From Cyanobacteria bacterium UBA6446 (GTDB lineage Bacteria; Cyanobacteriota; Vampirovibrionia; Gastranaerophilales; Gastranaerophilaceae), in contig DJOE01000002.1 of assembly GCA_002438405.1 (NCBI GenBank), forward strand, positions 1 through 64,000: DNA of 64,000 nucleotides, read 5' to 3'. The position numbers and the translations under genes were made by a program. Below, piece by piece: positions 35,589 through 44,520 of the stretch. How positions within the stretch are numbered: position 1 is the stretch's first letter; each line of letters begins with the position of its first letter. A model generated the notes under the pieces. It was not told the origin of the DNA. It saw only the letters and a program-made list of their open reading frames with translations, and searched no databases.

Positions 35589-35619
35589 AGCTATGCACCT
35601 CAGTACATAGCTTTTTTTT
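35589..35619 (+). terminator. Orphan rho-independent terminator
   Basis: AGCTATG/CATAGCT stem (7 bp, 10-nt loop) with T8. No plus-strand gene precedes it for several hundred bases, so it must end a non-coding transcript or be a leader element. Confidence 0.65.
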
Positions 35620-35733
35620 ACTTCTAATCACCATCTTGAGTAGCACGAGAAAAGAATAAATTATAACAATAATAGCTATTTAGTACGAGTGCGTTAAGCA
35701 AAGAATCTCATAACTTATTCAAAATTTTTATAG

Positions 35734-35739
35734 TATAAT
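35734..35739 (+). promoter_or_regulatory. -10 box of leaderless mnmE promoter
   Basis: TATAAT ends 6 nt before the mnmE ATG; no Shine-Dalgarno. The -35 region (TAACTT at 17-nt spacing) is poor. Confidence 0.5.
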
Positions 35740-35745
35740 TATGAT

Positions 35746-37095
35746 ATGAATATTATAGAAGAATTTGATACAATTGCAGCTATTTCAACTCCGATAGGCA
35801 CAGGCGGAGTTGGTGTTATTAGAATTTCAGGCGACAAAAGTTTTGATATTGCAAAACGAATTACGAACAGAAACGATTTTCCTGTTGGTAGAATTTGTCA
35901 TGGTTGGATTGTTGATAATAATAAAAAAATTGACGAAGTTATAATTCTTCCATTCAAAAATCCAAACAGTTACACCGGTGAAGATGTAATTGAAGTTCAC
36001 TGTCACGGCGGAGTAAATGTTGTAAGAAATGTTTTAGATATCATAATCAAAAATGGCGCAAGAATGGCAGAACGAGGAGAGTTCACTAAACGAGCCTTTC
36101 TAAATAAAAAACTCGACTTATCTCAAGCAGAAGCAGTAGATGATATCATTCACGCAAAAACATCAAATTTTGCAATTCAGTCTGCAAAAAATTTATCCGG
36201 TGTTTTGGCTGAAAAAATTAAAGAAATCAGAAGTGAATTATTTGAAGTTTCATCTAGAATTGTTGCAGGAATTGATTTTCCTGAAGATGTAGCGGAACCT
36301 GAATATACATATCTAACACAAAAATTTAATAAAATTTTAAAAGAAATAAATCGAATTTTAAATTGTGCAAAATCTTCTGACATCTTACGTCAAGGAGTTA
36401 AAGTTGCAATTGTTGGCAGACCAAATGTCGGAAAATCTTCACTATTCAATGCATTATTGAATTTAGATAGAGCAATCGTAACTGATATTGCAGGTACAAC
36501 AAGAGATATTATCAAAGAAAATCTTGATTTAGGAGTTGCAATCACACTGATTGATACCGCAGGAATTCGAGAAAAAGAAAATATTGATAAAGTCGAAGAA
36601 ATTGGAATTGAATACTCAAAACAATCCGCATCAGAAGCCGATTTGGTATTATTTATGTATGATGCAAAAGCAGGCTTGACAAATGAAGATAGAGAAATCT
36701 ACGAAACAATTAAAAATAAACCCCATATTGTTATTGCAAATAAAATTGATTTAATTCAAGATAGCGAATTTAAACCGGAACTTGAAAATACAATTACACT
36801 TTCTACTTATTCTCCGGACGGAATTGAAATATTAAAAGAGAAAATGAAAAATATAATTTGTAATTTTTCACTTGAAGATACAGAATTCATTACAAATAAA
36901 CGTCAGCAAACTTGTCTTTTGAGATGTCAAGATAGCTTAATTAGAGCATTAAGAGCAGCAGAAGTTGGGGAATTGCAAGATATGATTTATATAGATGTAA
37001 AATCTGCACTGCTTTCACTTGATGAAATTACAGGTGAAGTTATTAATGACGATATTCTAAACAACATTTTTGACCATTTTTGCATCGGGAAATAG
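35746..37095 (+). CDS. mnmE: tRNA modification GTPase MnmE
   Basis: With MnmG it makes the 5-carboxymethylaminomethyl group on wobble uridine. 449 residues: N-terminal formyl-THF-binding domain (DTIAAISTPIGTGGVGVIRI), helical domain, G domain (P-loop GRPNVGKSS at about 222-230, GTTRD, DTAGI, NKID), and the C-terminal CIGK that carries the essential Cys. Complete. mnmG is not adjacent. Confidence 0.97.
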   Translation: MNIIEEFDTIAAISTPIGTGGVGVIRISGDKSFDIAKRITNRNDFPVGRICHGWIVDNNKKIDEVIILPFKNPNSYTGEDVIEVHCHGGVNVVRNVLDIIIKNGARMAERGEFTKRAFLNKKLDLSQAEAVDDIIHAKTSNFAIQSAKNLSGVLAEKIKEIRSELFEVSSRIVAGIDFPEDVAEPEYTYLTQKFNKILKEINRILNCAKSSDILRQGVKVAIVGRPNVGKSSLFNALLNLDRAIVTDIAGTTRDIIKENLDLGVAITLIDTAGIREKENIDKVEEIGIEYSKQSASEADLVLFMYDAKAGLTNEDREIYETIKNKPHIVIANKIDLIQDSEFKPELENTITLSTYSPDGIEILKEKMKNIICNFSLEDTEFITNKRQQTCLLRCQDSLIRALRAAEVGELQDMIYIDVKSALLSLDEITGEVINDDILNNIFDHFCIGK

Positions 37096-37098
37096 AAT

Positions 37099-37356
37099 TT
37101 ATTTGTAAAGTTCCTCTATATCAAATTTAAATTTATCTAAATCATCAAATGAAAAAATTTCACTCATTGAAACCTTTAAAGCTCTTGAAATTCTGAAAAG
37201 AGAACTAACTGTGATATCTCTTTTACCTGCTTCAATCATCGCAATGTGCGACCTTGAAATATTAGATTCAAGAGATAAGTTTTCTTGAGTTAAGCCTTTA
37301 CTGAGACGAATGTCCTTAATTTGCAGTCCTAATTGTTTTCTAAAGCCATTGCACAT
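37099..37356 (-). CDS. Small XRE-family regulator (solitary)
   Basis: 85 residues, mostly one helix-turn-helix domain (GLTQENLSLESNISRSHIAM, about 22-41) plus a short acidic tail. Unlike the other three small XRE genes here it is convergent with mnmE and has no pilin-like neighbour. A TAGAAT box 6 nt before the ATG suggests a leaderless mRNA. Confidence 0.85.
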   Translation of the reverse strand: MCNGFRKQLGLQIKDIRLSKGLTQENLSLESNISRSHIAMIEAGKRDITVSSLFRISRALKVSMSEIFSFDDLDKFKFDIEELYK

Positions 37357-37524
37357 AAATACATTCTATGCTATCATCTTATTAATTATTGCCGCCCATA
37401 GCGACAATGTTGACTGATTGTTATAAAGGAACAGAAATATCTTGTTCTTCCGTAAGGATAAATGGTGGCAGTTCAAAAGCTGTGGGTTCTAAAAACTGTA
37501 ATTGTCATGCTTCCGACTTTGATA
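37357..37524. other. Intergenic segment with protein-like frames on both strands
   Basis: A plus-strand ORF at 37407-37544 (45 codons, starting MLTDCYKGTEISCSSVRING, five Cys) has no ribosome site. The minus strand of the same stretch also reads protein-like (LEPTAFELPPFILTEEQ) but is broken by stops. One of these may be a decayed gene fragment. I cannot decide which, and neither is annotated as a gene. Confidence 0.2.
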
Positions 37525-38088
37525 TCATGAAGAAGAATTATTGAAATTCTTGTATTTATAACTCAAAATGCTATATGTTGATGGTTGAGATGCATTGTCA
37601 TCACCATAGAACAATGACATATTTGTAGCTTTTTTGTAGTTATCTTCATCTACCATTTCTTGTTTGTTGCAAGAATATGTATAACTAGAAATTTCTGCAC
37701 TCGTAATTCTTCCATCGTGGTTTGTATCAATATCATCAAAATTTTCTAAAATTTTACTCAACATATCACTTGAATAAGCCCCTGTTGCAGCGAGTTGAGA
37801 TAATTCACTTTTTGAAACTCCAGATCTGGAAATAGTATTAGTCAAATTACTCATTTCTTTTGCACTAATTTTTCCATCACCATCTTTATCAAGTGTTGAA
37901 AAATTGTTTTGAAGATATGATGCAAATGATTGGTTTAATGTAAGATAATTTGTTGTATCGTTTCTTGCAGATGTAATATTTTTGTATGTGACACCATCTT
38001 CCGGATATAAAGATGCTAAATATGAATATGTATTTGATAACCCAGAAGAAATATTTGATATTATTGAAGATCCTGAACCTAATGACAT
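37525..38088 (-). CDS. EF-hand calcium-binding protein
   Basis: 187 residues, with two canonical 12-residue EF-hand loops: DKDGDGKISAKE and DTNHDGRITSAE (about residues 68-79 and 119-130), each with D/D/D-G-I/E spacing. Ser/Thr/Asn-rich elsewhere and no signal peptide. AAAGGAT precedes the ATG. Probably binds Ca2+; partners unknown. Confidence 0.85.
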   Translation of the reverse strand: MSLGSGSSIISNISSGLSNTYSYLASLYPEDGVTYKNITSARNDTTNYLTLNQSFASYLQNNFSTLDKDGDGKISAKEMSNLTNTISRSGVSKSELSQLAATGAYSSDMLSKILENFDDIDTNHDGRITSAEISSYTYSCNKQEMVDEDNYKKATNMSLFYGDDNASQPSTYSILSYKYKNFNNSSS

Positions 38089-38241
38089 AATATAAATCCT
38101 TTTTTAAATATACTCTACCTCATCTTTATAATAATGATGTTTCGCAAAAAGTCAATAATTTTTGGATAAAATTCAACCATTCTACCCATATTAGTTTATT
38201 TTTACGTGCTAGAATTACTTATATAAAATAGCGAGGGAAAA

Positions 38242-38826
38242 ATGTTAAAGAATAAAGATGAGATTATAAAAGTATTAAATAATGGTGGAGTTATTGCGTA
38301 CGTAACGGATACAGTTTGGGGATTAGGTTGTCTTCCAAATAACGAAAAAGCCGTAAAAAAAATTTATGACATAAAAAAAAGAGAAGCTCAAAAACCTTTA
38401 ATATTAATGTCTAATGATATTTATAATCTACTAAATTACGTAAAACCAATTCCAAAAGTTGGACAAATTTTAATAAAAAAATACTTTCCTGGAGCATTAA
38501 CAATTGTCACTGAAAAAAATGAAAACACTCCGGACTATATAACATCAAATATGCCAACTGTAGGAATTCGAGTTCCTGATAATAAAGTTTTTCAAGAAAT
38601 TTGCGAAATTATTCCAGAGCATGTACTTGCAACAACAAGTGCTAATCTTTCTCATCAACCGTCTGCAAAAACTTATGAACAAGCAATTGAAAATATGACA
38701 GGGTTAGCAGATTTGATTATAGAAGACTATGGATACCACGCAAAAGGCTTAGAATCAACAGTTGTCGGAGTTATGGGTAACGAGTTGAGAATCTTTAGAC
38801 AAGGCGAAATTAACATCAAAATATAA
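38242..38826 (+). CDS. tsaC: Threonylcarbamoyl-AMP synthase (TsaC/YrdC/Sua5)
   Basis: Forms threonylcarbamoyl-AMP for t6A37 of ANN-decoding tRNAs. 194 residues of the single YrdC-like domain: GGVIAYVTDTVWGLGC, KKIYDIKKREAQKPLIL, FPGALTIV, VGIRVPD and TTSANLSHQPSAKTYE. AGCGAGGG precedes the ATG. Short form without the Sua5 C-terminal domain. Other t6A genes (tsaB, tsaD, tsaE) are not here. Confidence 0.95.
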   Translation: MLKNKDEIIKVLNNGGVIAYVTDTVWGLGCLPNNEKAVKKIYDIKKREAQKPLILMSNDIYNLLNYVKPIPKVGQILIKKYFPGALTIVTEKNENTPDYITSNMPTVGIRVPDNKVFQEICEIIPEHVLATTSANLSHQPSAKTYEQAIENMTGLADLIIEDYGYHAKGLESTVVGVMGNELRIFRQGEINIKI

Positions 38827-38881
38827 ACAATTTGAAATTTATTTAACTTTTTACTAAAATTAAGTAAACGAGGAACATTTT

Positions 38882-40447
38882 ATGGAATTTTTATTATCTC
38901 TAATTTATTTATATATAATCATTTATACATTGTATATGCTTATCCTTTCAATCAGAAACTTGAAAGATAAACCTTTCACTATTGAAAAAAAATACTCTAT
39001 GTATGATGATTTCAAGCATAATTTTGCAGTTGTAATTTATAGCCACAACCACAAAGAATGCTTAGAAGAACTTGTATCAGAATTAAAAATGCAGGATTAT
39101 CCGCTGGCAAACTTTAGAGTTTACGCAGTTCTTGATGATTGCAATGACGGTTCTGAAAAAATATTTGAAAGAGATAATTTTGTTCATGTTTTGAATATTC
39201 AAGATGTTGGAACACTTGGTAAACACGAAGCCGTTTCAATGTTATTAGAAGAACTTAAAAAAGATGAAACAATTGATGCCTACGTATTTATTGACGGAAC
39301 AAGAAAAATTGAACCGAACTTCTTAACACTCGCAAATGTAGCATTGAAAAAAGCTGATGCCGTTACCGGAGAAGTTAATATTAATAGAGAAAATCTTGAT
39401 ATCGTTGACAGAATTAAAGCTGTTTACAAAAAATATCAAGCAAACTTCTTTAAACAAGCTCGTTCTTTGTTAGGACTTGCAACAAACATTGATTCGGGAT
39501 TATTCATCATAAAGAAATCTGTTCTTGATGAAACAGACCAAATCAACTTCAAAGACATCAATTCCGAATTAGAATTCAGTCTTTTACTTTCAAGAATTGG
39601 TCACAAATGTGTGTATAATCCGAATATCCAATCTTACATCTTAGGTCAAGATTGTTCATTCAAAAAACCAAGATTAACAAAAAGATTTAAATTATTAAAA
39701 AACAATTTTAAAAACTTAAAAACAATTAACTTTGCATTTATTGAACATATTTGTTCATTGATAAATCCAAATTGCTGGTTGATTATTATTGCTTATGCTT
39801 TTCTTATTTCATATTCATACCAGTGCCCATTTATCGTAAAATGTAATGTTGTAATATTCAGCGCAATAGTTACTCTTGCAGTGTTTGGGTTAAGCCTTGT
39901 TAATGCAAAATTAAATTCAAAAGAAACAATGGTTCTTTTGTTATACCCAATTTATTCAATCTGCCACATTATCAAGAATTTTCCGCCAATCAGATATACT
40001 TTAAATAAACTTGGTGCAAATACTGATAGAGAAACAGACAAATTATCTATTGATGTACAAGTTCAAACAAAACATGGAGATAGAAATTGTAAGCTTGAAT
40101 TTATCTCAACAGAAAACGGATTATCAAAAATTAGATTTATTTATAAAAACAAAAAATATACAACAGCATCTCATCTTAGAATGATTGATGCACTTCAACA
40201 ATTAAAATCTAAAATGGAAGATTACGGACTTATTTTAAAGATTTGTAGTTGTTGTGCAATGTTTACATCTAGTGTTGACGGTTCAACTAATATGTTAAAA
40301 GGAAGATGTCACAATGATTACCCAAGTCCTAGACTTAGTGAACCTCGTCCAACTTTGATTTGGAATTCATGTTCATGTTTTGAGCCGGCAAAAGTGAATA
40401 ACTTTATTGAAGAAATGGCTCAAGAAGTTGACGAACAAAAAAATTAG
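38882..40447 (+). CDS. Degenerate family-2 glycosyltransferase with Cys-rich C-terminus
   Basis: 521 residues. N-terminal TM helix (about 1-25), GT2-like Rossmann domain (about 45-250; AVVIYSHNHKECLEELVSEL, AVLDDCNDGS), two TM helices (about 300-350), then a C-terminal soluble domain (about 385-521) with clustered Cys (ICSCCAMF, RCHND, SCSCFEP). The usual DXD reads DGT (FIDGTRKIEP), and the ED/QxxRW motifs of processive GT2s are absent, so activity is doubtful. The Cys-rich tail is unlike any GT2 I know. Confidence 0.7.
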   Translation: MEFLLSLIYLYIIIYTLYMLILSIRNLKDKPFTIEKKYSMYDDFKHNFAVVIYSHNHKECLEELVSELKMQDYPLANFRVYAVLDDCNDGSEKIFERDNFVHVLNIQDVGTLGKHEAVSMLLEELKKDETIDAYVFIDGTRKIEPNFLTLANVALKKADAVTGEVNINRENLDIVDRIKAVYKKYQANFFKQARSLLGLATNIDSGLFIIKKSVLDETDQINFKDINSELEFSLLLSRIGHKCVYNPNIQSYILGQDCSFKKPRLTKRFKLLKNNFKNLKTINFAFIEHICSLINPNCWLIIIAYAFLISYSYQCPFIVKCNVVIFSAIVTLAVFGLSLVNAKLNSKETMVLLLYPIYSICHIIKNFPPIRYTLNKLGANTDRETDKLSIDVQVQTKHGDRNCKLEFISTENGLSKIRFIYKNKKYTTASHLRMIDALQQLKSKMEDYGLILKICSCCAMFTSSVDGSTNMLKGRCHNDYPSPRLSEPRPTLIWNSCSCFEPAKVNNFIEEMAQEVDEQKN

Positions 40448-40455
40448 TTGTCTAT

Positions 40456-40484
40456 TTGTATAAACTTGAATAAGTGAGTATAAT
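40456..40484 (+). promoter_or_regulatory. Leaderless promoter of exported-protein gene
   Basis: TTGTAT (40456-40461), 17-nt spacer, TATAAT (40479-40484), 6 nt to ATG; no Shine-Dalgarno sequence. Confidence 0.6.
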
Positions 40485-40490
40485 AAAAAT

Positions 40491-41648
40491 ATGAAAAAGA
40501 TACTGAGCTTTATATTAATAACAATGATGCTTGGCTCAAATATTTTAGCCTATGCAGAAGAACCGCTAAAGGGTTCTGTTACAGAAAATGATAATTATCA
40601 AAAAACAGAAGATGATTTATTTACAGGAAAAATTGAATCATTAGAGCGAAAAGACGTTATTAATATGACGGTATCACAAGTTCTTGATTCCTCCATTTCA
40701 GTAGAGGGAGATGAATTCTTTGCAGAAGTAACATCTGATGTTTATGGAGATAAAGGGGTCATTATTCCCAAAGGAACTGTTGCTCATGGAAGACTTGATA
40801 GTACAACAGAACCTAAAAGACTAGGGAAAGAAGCCTCTTTAACATTATCTTTTGATTATCTTGTAACTCCAGATGGAAGAGAAATTCCAATTGAAGGTAA
40901 AATGACAACTAAGTTACACCCAATTGCAGCAGGGGCAAAAATTGCAGCTCAAGACTTGGGTTATACAGTAGCCGGTGGTGCGGTTGGAGGACTTGCAGCA
41001 TTAAATTGGCTCGGACTGGAAGCTGCGATTGCATCTCAGGGCTATACACTTGCAGGAGGGGCAGCAATTGGTGGAGTTGCAGGACTTGGAATGGCATTAA
41101 TCAGAAAAGGAAATCACGTTCTAATCGCTCCTGGAGATGAGATTAAAGTGAAAATAAATACAAAAGTTGATTTACCTGTTTATAAAGAGGAAGCCCTAAA
41201 GCAAGAAGAAGTCTTATACGATGGGCTAACAATAAACATAAACTCAATTAAACACGAAAAAGATCCATTTGGAGAAGCAAATACAATCACTTTGACTGTA
41301 CTCATTTCTAATATGTCAGACAAAACACTTTCTGGTTTTGATATGGCATTAGTTAACGATTATAATGCAAAATTCAGCCCGTCAATTTTTGGTGACACAA
41401 AATTAATGTTCAGACAAATTAAACCTGGAGATAAATTAATTGCAAATGTATCTTTTTCAGTTGACAATATAAACAGAAAATTCTGGCTAACTTTTTATGA
41501 CAGAAAAACAAATGAAGTTATTACTAAAATTTCTTTAGACAATGCATATCGCACAATGCCAGAAAAAATTAAAAAGAAAAACGAAAAATTAAGAACAACC
41601 AAAAAGAACTTTAAAAAAGAAGAAGACTTTATGGATATGAATTTCTAA
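40491..41648 (+). CDS. Exported protein with IPxGT strand and Gly-rich hairpin
   Basis: 385 residues; signal peptide about 1-22 (LAYAEE). Beta-rich segment with VIIPKGTVAHGRL and LSFDYLVTPDGREIPIEGK (about 85-142). A Gly-rich double hydrophobic region (about 150-205; AGGAVGGLAALNWLG, AGGAAIGGVAGLGMAL) and a closing strand LIAPGDEIKVKIN follow. The C-terminal half resembles an Ig-like domain (ITLTVLISNMSDKTLSGFDM). The IPxGT/hairpin/PGD layout recurs in the proteins at 22513 and 55963. Function unknown. Confidence 0.6.
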   Translation: MKKILSFILITMMLGSNILAYAEEPLKGSVTENDNYQKTEDDLFTGKIESLERKDVINMTVSQVLDSSISVEGDEFFAEVTSDVYGDKGVIIPKGTVAHGRLDSTTEPKRLGKEASLTLSFDYLVTPDGREIPIEGKMTTKLHPIAAGAKIAAQDLGYTVAGGAVGGLAALNWLGLEAAIASQGYTLAGGAAIGGVAGLGMALIRKGNHVLIAPGDEIKVKINTKVDLPVYKEEALKQEEVLYDGLTININSIKHEKDPFGEANTITLTVLISNMSDKTLSGFDMALVNDYNAKFSPSIFGDTKLMFRQIKPGDKLIANVSFSVDNINRKFWLTFYDRKTNEVITKISLDNAYRTMPEKIKKKNEKLRTTKKNFKKEEDFMDMNF

Positions 41649-41748
41649 GTATTTTTATATAATTTTTGTAAATATTTTAATTACATACTTGTAAATAAAT
41701 TGTTTTATATTACAATTATAGTAAAACATAGTCATACAGGAGGAAAAC

Positions 41749-42093
41749 ATGGTTTGCGGATCATTAGAAATTGAAATTTTGAACACATTCTGGAATTTAA
41801 CTTCAATCAATGAAGATATAGATATTTCTATTCAAGATATAGTAGATGAATTGTCTAAAAACGGAATAGAAAGAGCATACACTACAATCAAAACAGTAAT
41901 GGACCGTTTGGTTTCCAAAAGTATTTTAGTTAGATATAAAGTTGGAAAGAAATTTTTCTACAAAGCTACAATGGACAAAAGAGAAATGGCGTTAGATATG
42001 CTAAAAGAATTCACAGATAATTTCTTTGACGGAAACTATGCGGAAATGATGCACTTTGTAGAACGTGAAATGGTTGAAATGCTTGTAAAGTAA
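41749..42093 (+). CDS. BlaI/MecI/CopY-family repressor
   Basis: 114 residues. Winged helix with the family opening LEIEILNTFWNL (compare E-x-x-I-M-x-x-x-W), the recognition helix GIERAYTTIKTVMDRLVSKS and wing LVRYKVGKKFFYKA, then a dimerisation helix. In the family it is inactivated by the BlaR1/MecR1 protease or by copper. No such partner is nearby; the next genes encode an unknown soluble protein and an exported protein. AGGAGG precedes the ATG. Confidence 0.85.
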   Translation: MVCGSLEIEILNTFWNLTSINEDIDISIQDIVDELSKNGIERAYTTIKTVMDRLVSKSILVRYKVGKKFFYKATMDKREMALDMLKEFTDNFFDGNYAEMMHFVEREMVEMLVK

Positions 42094-42097
42094 CACC

Positions 42098-42481
42098 ATG
42101 ACAGAAAATATTAATGACAGAATTGCTGTATCCAAATTATTAAGAAGAGTAAGACTTGGAGAGCTTTGTGTTCGAGATGCATTGTTTTTATACCCCAAAG
42201 ATACAGATGATGAAAGTCTGATAGCGGCATATCATGCCCTTATTCATTATGAAGCCGATGAAGATTTACGCAACAAAGATGCGCTCTACAAAGAAGAACA
42301 AGATGACTATATAGAATTTTTGTCATATATTTTAGAGCGAGGAGAAAACTTACCGGAAAATATTATCGCTAATTATAAAAAATACTATGATTCAGCACCA
42401 ATATTACACAAGAATACTCCACAAGGATTTTTCAAAAGTTTTTGGAAATCATTAAATATAGGATTGAAAAGGAGAAAATAA
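42098..42481 (+). CDS. Soluble acidic protein, unknown
   Basis: 127 residues, largely helical, no Cys motif beyond one residue. It opens with a basic amphipathic helix (VSKLLRRVRLGELCVRDALF) and ends in an aromatic/basic helix (FFKSFWKSLNIGLKRRK) that could touch membrane. It begins 4 nt after the BlaI-type gene and ends 3 nt before the next, so it belongs to a three-gene operon. Not recognised. Confidence 0.6.
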   Translation: MTENINDRIAVSKLLRRVRLGELCVRDALFLYPKDTDDESLIAAYHALIHYEADEDLRNKDALYKEEQDDYIEFLSYILERGENLPENIIANYKKYYDSAPILHKNTPQGFFKSFWKSLNIGLKRRK

Positions 42482-42484
42482 ATA

Positions 42485-43582
42485 ATGAAAAAACTCTACA
42501 TTACACTTGCAATTTTATTTGCAGCATTAACTGTAATTGCACCAAATGTAATTGCTCATGAGAAAAAAACAGAAACAACAACTCCAGTAGTTGAAGAAAC
42601 AACTGCAAATATTCCTGAAATTGAAGTTCTTGCAACAATGAATCAAAAAAGCAAAGCTCCAAACAGAATTTGGGTTGGAACATTCCAACTTGTATGGAAT
42701 GAATTGATGGATAATATCGTTTATGGACCTGTAAGATTCATGGACGAAACGCCTAAAATGGCAAAAGAATTAAATAAACAAGCATTCAAAAAATCTAATT
42801 TGAGCGAAAAATCTTACTATACAAAATATGGTGAAGTTTCTCCGGCTCTAAAAAAAGAAATTGAAAAGGCTATCAAAGACAAATTTAATGAAACAAGTGA
42901 TATCTTAGATTCATTTGATTTCACACAACAAAAAGGAAAACTATTCATCTATGCAATGTTGAAAAAAGATTTCCAATTTTTGCAAGCTTTTGATAAATTA
43001 TCACAATCACCATTTGGCAAAAATACAAACCTTGTTAACTATTTTGGTATAAATGATGCTAGCAACAAAAAATTATACAAAAATGTAAAAGTTTTATTCT
43101 ATAACAATAGTGAAGACTTCGCCGTAAAACTTGCGACTAAAGACAAAGATGAAGTTATTCTATATAGAACAAATGATGATGTAACATTCAACCAATACTA
43201 TGCAGACATCACAACAAAAACAGCTCAATACAAAGGAAGTAAAAAATTCGTAAAAAAAGATGAATTAATCGTTCCAGAAATCAGCTTATATCAAGAAACA
43301 AGCTTCCCTAAACTTGAAAACAAAGAAATAAAAAGAACAAATTTTGTAATTGACAAAACAATTGAAACTGTTGATTTCAAAATGAACAATGAGGGTGTTA
43401 AATTAAAGAGCGAAGCAGCAATGATGGTTAGAATGACATCTTTAACCCCTGAAGATTTTGGACGTCACTTCTACTTTATGGACAATTTTGTTTTATTCTT
43501 AACAGAAAAAGGTCAAAAAACACCATATTATGCAATGAGAGTAAATGATGTTCAAACTCTTAATAAAACAGGTAGAAACTAA
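42485..43582 (+). CDS. Exported protein, unknown (BlaI operon)
   Basis: 365 residues. Signal peptide about 1-23 (IAPNVIAHE), then a Thr/Glu linker and a soluble mixed alpha/beta region. No Cys, no catalytic motif seen. AGGAG lies about 10 nt upstream, inside the end of the preceding gene. Third gene of the BlaI-type unit and followed by a strong terminator, so likely under BlaI-type control. Confidence 0.65.
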   Translation: MKKLYITLAILFAALTVIAPNVIAHEKKTETTTPVVEETTANIPEIEVLATMNQKSKAPNRIWVGTFQLVWNELMDNIVYGPVRFMDETPKMAKELNKQAFKKSNLSEKSYYTKYGEVSPALKKEIEKAIKDKFNETSDILDSFDFTQQKGKLFIYAMLKKDFQFLQAFDKLSQSPFGKNTNLVNYFGINDASNKKLYKNVKVLFYNNSEDFAVKLATKDKDEVILYRTNDDVTFNQYYADITTKTAQYKGSKKFVKKDELIVPEISLYQETSFPKLENKEIKRTNFVIDKTIETVDFKMNNEGVKLKSEAAMMVRMTSLTPEDFGRHFYFMDNFVLFLTEKGQKTPYYAMRVNDVQTLNKTGRN

Positions 43583-43616
43583 CTAATAGAGTTTAACTCA
43601 TAACAAATAATTAAAA

Positions 43617-43655
43617 AAAGTAGAGGCGAATGTTTTCAACATTCGCCTCTACTTT
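43617..43655. terminator. Bidirectional terminator
   Basis: 18-bp perfect inverted repeat (43617-43634 with 43638-43655, 3-nt loop) with flanking A and T, between the convergent BlaI operon and pilin-like gene 2. Confidence 0.8.
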
Positions 43656-43670
43656 AGCAACAAAACTTAT

Positions 43671-44369
43671 TTATAAACGAACTTTGTAAGGATATTGTGG
43701 CGGGATTTTCCAATTATTTTGCTTTATTATTGCCGTGCAATAAAAACCGTTAGCTTTTTCATTACAACCAAAACCACTTTGCGTATATAATGATTCTTTT
43801 TTCCCGTCCCAAGCATTCAAATATGGCTCTACGCCACGATTTGCATGATATTTAGGTGCGATTTCACCTGCCGGCCAATAACCAAATACAAACTGTGATT
43901 TTCCCCATTCTCTATAATCTTTTCCAGTTTCACAATTTTTTGCAGATGGACAAAATATAAAATGCCCACCATTCGTTTTCAATGTTTGATTTCCATCATC
44001 ATCATACGCAGCATAAATATCAACAAGGAAACCACTTCCATCTATCAATTTTATAAGTAGCCAATCATTATCCTTATCATTTTTTTTATATTTTTCAACA
44101 GTCATATATTTTAAATAATTTTTCAAATATTTATTAAAAAAGTCTTCTGTATTATCAGCCGTCCAAGCTTCTTTTTCTCCATTATCCACTTCTGACAACT
44201 TTATCGCTTCGTTTATTTTTACATAAAAAGTCTTTAAACGAGTTTCAACTACACGGTTCGTACATTTTTGAATTAGTGTTGGAATCATCATTGTAGCAAC
44301 AACACCAATTATTCCAAGAGTAATTAAAACTTCCGCTAATGTAAAGCCAAACTTATTATAATTCTTCAT
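43671..44369 (-). CDS. Pilin-like secreted protein with prepilin signature (copy 2)
   Basis: The start at 44369 (MKNYNKFGFTLAEV) follows AGGAAAAG and gives 232 residues with a normal short leader. Prepilin motif FTLAEVLITLGIIGVVATMM at about 9-28, helical stem (TLIQKCTNRVVETRLKTF), then a globular domain with Cys (FCPSAKNC; GFGCNEKANGFYC) ending NNWKIPPQYPYKVRL. The C-terminal YxC ... K-x-N-x-W-x-I-P pattern is shared with copies 1 and 3. No repeat in the leader. Divergent from an XRE regulator. Confidence 0.85.
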   Translation of the reverse strand: MKNYNKFGFTLAEVLITLGIIGVVATMMIPTLIQKCTNRVVETRLKTFYVKINEAIKLSEVDNGEKEAWTADNTEDFFNKYLKNYLKYMTVEKYKKNDKDNDWLLIKLIDGSGFLVDIYAAYDDDGNQTLKTNGGHFIFCPSAKNCETGKDYREWGKSQFVFGYWPAGEIAPKYHANRGVEPYLNAWDGKKESLYTQSGFGCNEKANGFYCTAIIKQNNWKIPPQYPYKVRL

Positions 44370-44405
44370 CTCAACTTTTCCTAATACTTGATACATGTAA
44401 CTAGT

Positions 44406-44434
44406 ATTCTATATTATTTTGCAATACTTGTCAA
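44406..44434 (-). promoter_or_regulatory. Promoter of pilin-like gene 2
   Basis: Minus strand TTGACA (44429-44434), 17-nt spacer, TAGAAT (44406-44411). It shares TATTATTGACAA with the promoter of pilin-like gene 1. A small dyad ATTCT-AA-AGAAT lies nearby in the divergent region. Confidence 0.6.
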
Positions 44435-44520
44435 TAATAACATATTTTATTAAAAATAGCCGAATATAACATTCTAAAGAATATACATTAATACTATCCT
44501 TTAAAGAGTTGGAGATAATT

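Larger units (their letters stand above)
35399..35745. other. Intergenic region between exported-protein gene and mnmE
   Basis: No ORF is supported. A rho-independent hairpin is at 35589-35619 on the plus strand. A TATGAT box near 35510 could start a short transcript ending there (about 100 nt). That would be a small RNA, but it has little other structure. The mnmE promoter is at the right end. Confidence 0.4.

Noticed and set aside
21884..44439. Shared TTGTCAATAATA between pilin loci 1 and 2 as an operator
   Set aside because: It is the complement of TATTATTGACAA and coincides with the -35 box in both, so promoter identity explains it better than a regulator site.
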